From assembly GCA_002923375.1 (NCBI GenBank), contig BEIJ01000002.1, positions 744,001 through 808,000 of the forward strand: a stretch of 64,000 nucleotides of DNA, given 5' to 3'. Source of the stretch: a bacterium HR33. GTDB taxonomy: Bacteria > Gemmatimonadota > Gemmatimonadetes > Gemmatimonadales > GWC2-71-9. Both the position numbers and the translations under genes were made by a program. The notes beneath the pieces are model-generated. The model searched no databases. It saw only the letters and a list, made by a program, of their open reading frames with translations, and was not told the DNA's origin. Below, one piece after another: positions 63,592 to 64,000 of this stretch. Every line of letters begins with the position of its first letter. The stretch's first letter is position 1.

Positions 63592-64000
63592 CTCAGCACC
63601 TCCAGAGCCACGTCCGGGCGGTTGGTACAAACCCCGCTAACCCCCCAGGAAGCGAGCAGTCTCATGCGCTCCGGACTGTCAACCGTCCAGGCATAGACCG
63701 AGATCTCCCTCCGTGCGGCGAGCTCCAGTAGTTCGGCGTCAATCATGCTTTCTTCCTGCCACAGATCGGACGCCATTGCGTCGGAGACTTGGCGTAGGGG
63801 ATCCACCGGGTAGGAGGCCGACAAGACCCCGCACCGGAGGTCCGGTCTCTTGGTTCGGAGCCGGCGAACGATCCGGTGGTCGAAAGCGTGAACCCGGCAG
63901 TTGCCCGGCGCCGGGGCCCTCTCCAGAGCGCCCAAGAGCGCTTGGTCGAACCAAGGAGGCAGCGCTTTCACCTCGACAAAAACCAAAACTCCTTCGCCGA
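63588..64000 (-). CDS. Glycerophosphodiester phosphodiesterase, C-terminal part (cut by window end)
   Basis: 137 visible residues, open to the window edge; the N terminus lies beyond 64000. VLVFVEVKALP holds the conserved E-x-K of GDPD TIM barrels, with later segments HAFDHRIVRRLR, DLWQEESMIDAELLELAARREISVYAWTVDSPERMRLLASWGVSGVCTNRP typical of the family end (shown here as its landmarks HAFDH, VYAWTVD and GVCTNRP). It hydrolyses glycerophosphodiesters. Confidence 0.85.
   Translation of the reverse strand, partial: GEGVLVFVEVKALPPWFDQALLGALERAPAPGNCRVHAFDHRIVRRLRTKRPDLRCGVLSASYPVDPLRQVSDAMASDLWQEESMIDAELLELAARREISVYAWTVDSPERMRLLASWGVSGVCTNRPDVALEVLR

Overview
The window reads as ordinary chromosome of a GC-rich, Gram-negative-type bacterium. 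Best guess is a member of the Gemmatimonadota or a close relative. Evidence: dense operons with 1-4 base start/stop overlaps, frequent GTG/TTG starts, a beta-barrel outer membrane protein, a barrel-less TonB-plug protein, many secreted S8/S9/M16 peptidases, an LVIVD lipoprotein, RCC1 repeats, a PEGA-type Ser/Thr kinase and a B12-dependent methylmalonyl-CoA mutase. The assignment comes from gene content only. No rRNA, tRNA, CRISPR, IS element or prophage was recognised.

Layout. 1-7.4 kb (+): HEAT protein, HD-GYP protein, trpA, folB, folK, panB, panC, YqeK-like hydrolase, LytR_C protein. 7.3-9.3 kb (-): rlmN and an outer membrane barrel. 9.4-20 kb (+): ptsN, aspS, phoH, pgpH-like, ybeY, two CBS/CorC membrane proteins, a DUF502 protein, mgtE. 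19.6-31 kb (+): propionate/methylmalonate block (meaB, split mutase, carboxyltransferase) holding a baeRF-like gene, a TPPII-like S8 lipoprotein, a split AtuA pair and an enoyl-CoA hydratase. 31-34.5 kb (+): S9 peptidase and LVIVD lipoprotein. 34.5-37.1 kb is a patch of single genes on alternating strands: an unrecognised AraC-like regulator with a ten-base poly-G tract, a short exported Cys-rich peptide, and a barrel-less plug protein. 37.3-45.1 kb (+): RecQ-like helicase, nfeD, floA, an acyl-CoA dehydrogenase, RNase G/E, rplU, rpmA. 45.1 kb to the end (-): a three-gene kinase / PEGA pseudoprotease / RCC1 lipoprotein operon, an M16 peptidase pair, a sodium-solute symporter with its DUF3311 partner, a D-amino-acid aminotransferase, small conserved proteins, a DASS transporter, an amidohydrolase, beta-oxidation enzymes and a truncated GDPD gene.

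The most interesting signals are: (1) the kinase, pseudoprotease and 14-blade RCC1 lipoprotein operon, which looks like an envelope signalling or surface module; (2) the orphan regulator plus exported Cys-rich peptide patch; (3) three promoters (folB, the barrel gene, rplU) placed so that transcription would begin at or within a few bases of the start codon, suggesting leaderless mRNAs; (4) a baeRF-like gene wedged between the two methylmalonyl-CoA mutase subunit genes; (5) a 38-base tandem duplication that rewrites the C terminus of a transporter.
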